Source of the DNA: Mucilaginibacter sp. UR6-1
GTDB taxonomy: Bacteria; Bacteroidota; Bacteroidia; Sphingobacteriales; Sphingobacteriaceae
Assembly (NCBI RefSeq): GCF_020880975.1
Contig: NZ_JAJIWP010000001.1
Span: forward strand, 186,001-250,000
Length of the DNA stretch: 64,000 nucleotides
Direction of reading: 5' to 3'
Both the position numbers and the translations under genes were made by a program. This document shows, in pieces, positions 62,286 through 64,000 of the stretch. Every line of letters begins with the position of its first letter. Positions within the stretch are counted from its first letter, which is position 1. Under the pieces are notes generated by a model, which worked only from the letters and a program-made list of their open reading frames with translations, searched no databases and was not told where the DNA came from.

Positions 62286-64000
62286 ATGGAATTTTTTGGT
62301 AAAGTAGCGGTACGCGCATGGGTGTATGGTATTGCATTAATGTTTACAGTATCTACCGCCTTCGCGCAGCTTACTCCCTTTGAAAAAAGCAGCGATAAAA
62401 ATTACACGGCTACGTATGCCGAGGTAGTAACCTACTATAACGCGCTGGCTAAGCAATATCCAAAGCAATTGCGCTTGCTTAACTATGGTACAACTGATGT
62501 GGGCAAACCACTCACATTAGTGGTGCTTTCAAAAAGCGGAGTGTTTGATCCGGCAACTATAAAAAAGCAAAACAAACGTGTGCTGTTCATTAACAATGGC
62601 ATCCATCCCGGTGAGCCGGAGGGTATTGATGCCAGCATGATGTTAACGCGCGATCTGCTCAAAAGCAATCAACTACCTAATGATGTGGTGCTGTGTTTTA
62701 TCGCCTTATATAATATTGACGGGAGCCTGAACAGGGGCGTATCGCGCATCAGCCAAAACGGGCCGCGGGCGTATGGCTTCAGGGGCAATTACCGTAACCT
62801 CGATCTTAACCGTGATTTTATTAAGGCCGATAGCCGCAACGCGCTGGCTTTTATGCAGATATTCAATACCTGGCAGCCCGAGGTATTGTTGGATAATCAT
62901 GCAAGTAACGGTGCTGATTACCAGTATGTAATGACGTTGATTGAAACGCAGAAGGATAAGCAGAACCCCGTACTGGCCAACTATACCTCAAAAACGCTTT
63001 CGCCTGAATTGTATAAGCGCATGGCCGCGGGTTGCTTTGAGATGACACCTTATGTAGAAAGCATGAAGGAAACGCCCGACTCGGGTATTGTGGCTTTTTT
63101 GGAAACACCGCGCTTTTCAACCGGTTATGGCGCGCAGCATAATGTGATCAGTTATATGACCGAAACGCACATGCTGAAACCTTATGACAAAAAGGTATAT
63201 GCCACCTATACTTTTATGCAAAGCCTGATAGCTATTTGCCAGCGCGATGCCAAAAAGATAGGAGAGCTGAAACGACAGGCTGATACCGATGTTGCTAAGC
63301 AGCAAAGCTTTGTGCTTAACTGGGCTCTTGATGCTGAAAAATTTGACATGATAACTTTTAAAGGTTTTGAGGCAAGCCACAAACCCAGCGATATCAGCGG
63401 CTTGCCAAGGCTTTATTACGACAGGAGCAAGCCTTTTACTAAACAGATAAAATACTATAACACCTACAAAGCTATTACTACGGTAAATAAACCGGCAGCT
63501 TACATTATTCCGCAGGCCTGGGGTAAAATAATTGAGTTGTTTAAACTGAACAAGGTGGTTATGCAGCAGTTGCAGCATGATACCACACTTGCCGTACAAA
63601 CCTATTATATAGCTGATTACAAAACACGCACCAAACCTTACGAGGGGCATTACCTGCATTATGATGTAGCGTTAAAAACGGTTGATAATAACATGGTTAA
63701 GTTTTACAAGGGCGATTACCTGATTTATACCGATCAGCCGGTTAACCGTTATATTGTTGAAACGCTGGAACCACAGGGCGTGGATTCATTTTTTGCCTGG
63801 GGATTTTTTGATTCAATGCTGGGGCAAAAAGAGCATTTTTCTGATTATGTTTTTGAGGATATTGCTTTTGAATATCTGAAGACCCATCCTGATCTGCAAC
63901 AAAAACTTGATTCGGCAAAAGCAACACAGCCTAAGTTAATGCAAAGTGCCGCCGCGCAGTTGGAATTCATTTACCAAAACTCGCCTTTTTTTGAACAAAC
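62286..64000 (+). CDS. M14-family zinc carboxypeptidase, 3' end outside window
   Basis: Open from ATG 62286 to the edge (571 codons and counting). Signal peptide about 1-27 (ending AFAQ). INNGIHPGEPEG holds the zinc-binding HxxE pair, FRGNYRNLDLNRDF is the substrate-binding RNxDxNR block, and DNHASNGADYQYV the later zinc His. Likely a periplasmic peptidase. Divergent from the GH16 gene. C-terminus and catalytic Glu are beyond the window. Confidence 0.9.
   Translation, partial: MEFFGKVAVRAWVYGIALMFTVSTAFAQLTPFEKSSDKNYTATYAEVVTYYNALAKQYPKQLRLLNYGTTDVGKPLTLVVLSKSGVFDPATIKKQNKRVLFINNGIHPGEPEGIDASMMLTRDLLKSNQLPNDVVLCFIALYNIDGSLNRGVSRISQNGPRAYGFRGNYRNLDLNRDFIKADSRNALAFMQIFNTWQPEVLLDNHASNGADYQYVMTLIETQKDKQNPVLANYTSKTLSPELYKRMAAGCFEMTPYVESMKETPDSGIVAFLETPRFSTGYGAQHNVISYMTETHMLKPYDKKVYATYTFMQSLIAICQRDAKKIGELKRQADTDVAKQQSFVLNWALDAEKFDMITFKGFEASHKPSDISGLPRLYYDRSKPFTKQIKYYNTYKAITTVNKPAAYIIPQAWGKIIELFKLNKVVMQQLQHDTTLAVQTYYIADYKTRTKPYEGHYLHYDVALKTVDNNMVKFYKGDYLIYTDQPVNRYIVETLEPQGVDSFFAWGFFDSMLGQKEHFSDYVFEDIAFEYLKTHPDLQQKLDSAKATQPKLMQSAAAQLEFIYQNSPFFEQ

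Noticed and set aside
1..64000. CRISPR array or cas genes
   Set aside because: No regularly spaced direct repeats and no Cas-like proteins were seen.

Overview
This window looks like a chromosome segment of a Bacteroidota bacterium, most likely family Sphingobacteriaceae and close to Mucilaginibacter or Pedobacter. The support is: a short (286 aa) primary sigma factor without region 1.1, type III glutamine synthetase, a TonB-dependent receptor with a carboxypeptidase-like N-terminal domain, HTTM proteins, DUF4468, promoters of the TTTG/TAnnTTTG type, and few Shine-Dalgarno sequences. The genus is inferred from general resemblance, not from a search.

Layout. 1-3.8 kb: trpD-trpF-trpB-trpA, preceded by what reads as a complete ribosome-mediated trp attenuator (Trp-Trp-Trp leader peptide plus mutually exclusive hairpins). 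3.8-8.1 kb: YrdC/YciO protein, a YceI gene with palindromic operators, sucC, and an HTTM membrane protein with a partner. 8.3-11.4 kb: a LolD-like ATPase, a small pre-ATP-grasp-like protein, a HAD-like protein lacking its nucleophile, and an S41 lipoprotein protease. 11.5-15 kb: smc. 15.2-18.4 kb: a translationally coupled retropepsin-like protein / four-CBM48 protein / PhzF operon. 18.4-24.8 kb: an ABC ATPase with a small membrane protein, nfi, rpoD, an MBL-fold hydrolase, a beta-barrel protein and lpdA. 25-41.6 kb: a large TonB-dependent receptor, purM, a ClC channel, glutamine synthetase III with a divergent porin, a DUF4468 protein, a TonB-like protein, purL, a VOC protein, trmN6, a phosphoesterase and rnhA. 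A tRNA-His gene lies at 41.67 kb.

From 41.9 to about 55.9 kb the character changes to an accessory-looking block of stress or redox genes: a SASA esterase, a second retropepsin-like protein, SnoaL-like proteins (one truncated), two isochorismatase-family hydrolases, three Crp/Fnr-type regulators, a small 4Fe-4S protein, an Asp-nucleophile alpha/beta hydrolase with a divergent LysR regulator, two SDRs, and AraC and ArsR regulators with an MDR oxidoreductase. No integrase or transposase is visible.

The most interesting signal is regulatory. The two isochorismatase-like genes and the 4Fe-4S gene share one promoter architecture: a palindrome like AGTAGACATAGGTCTACT centred about 28-30 bp upstream of a -7 box, the class II activator position, and the two hydrolase promoters carry a second copy exactly 23 bp further in. 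A different perfect palindrome, TTTACCATATGGTAAA, sits in front of both the third Crp/Fnr gene and an SDR gene. Together these suggest two compact Crp/Fnr regulons inside the block.

56-64 kb: a small membrane protein, msrA and a secreted msrB, a large secreted PHP-like protein, a Tat-type calcineurin-like phosphoesterase, a GH16 lipoprotein, and the start of an M14 zinc carboxypeptidase that runs off the right edge.
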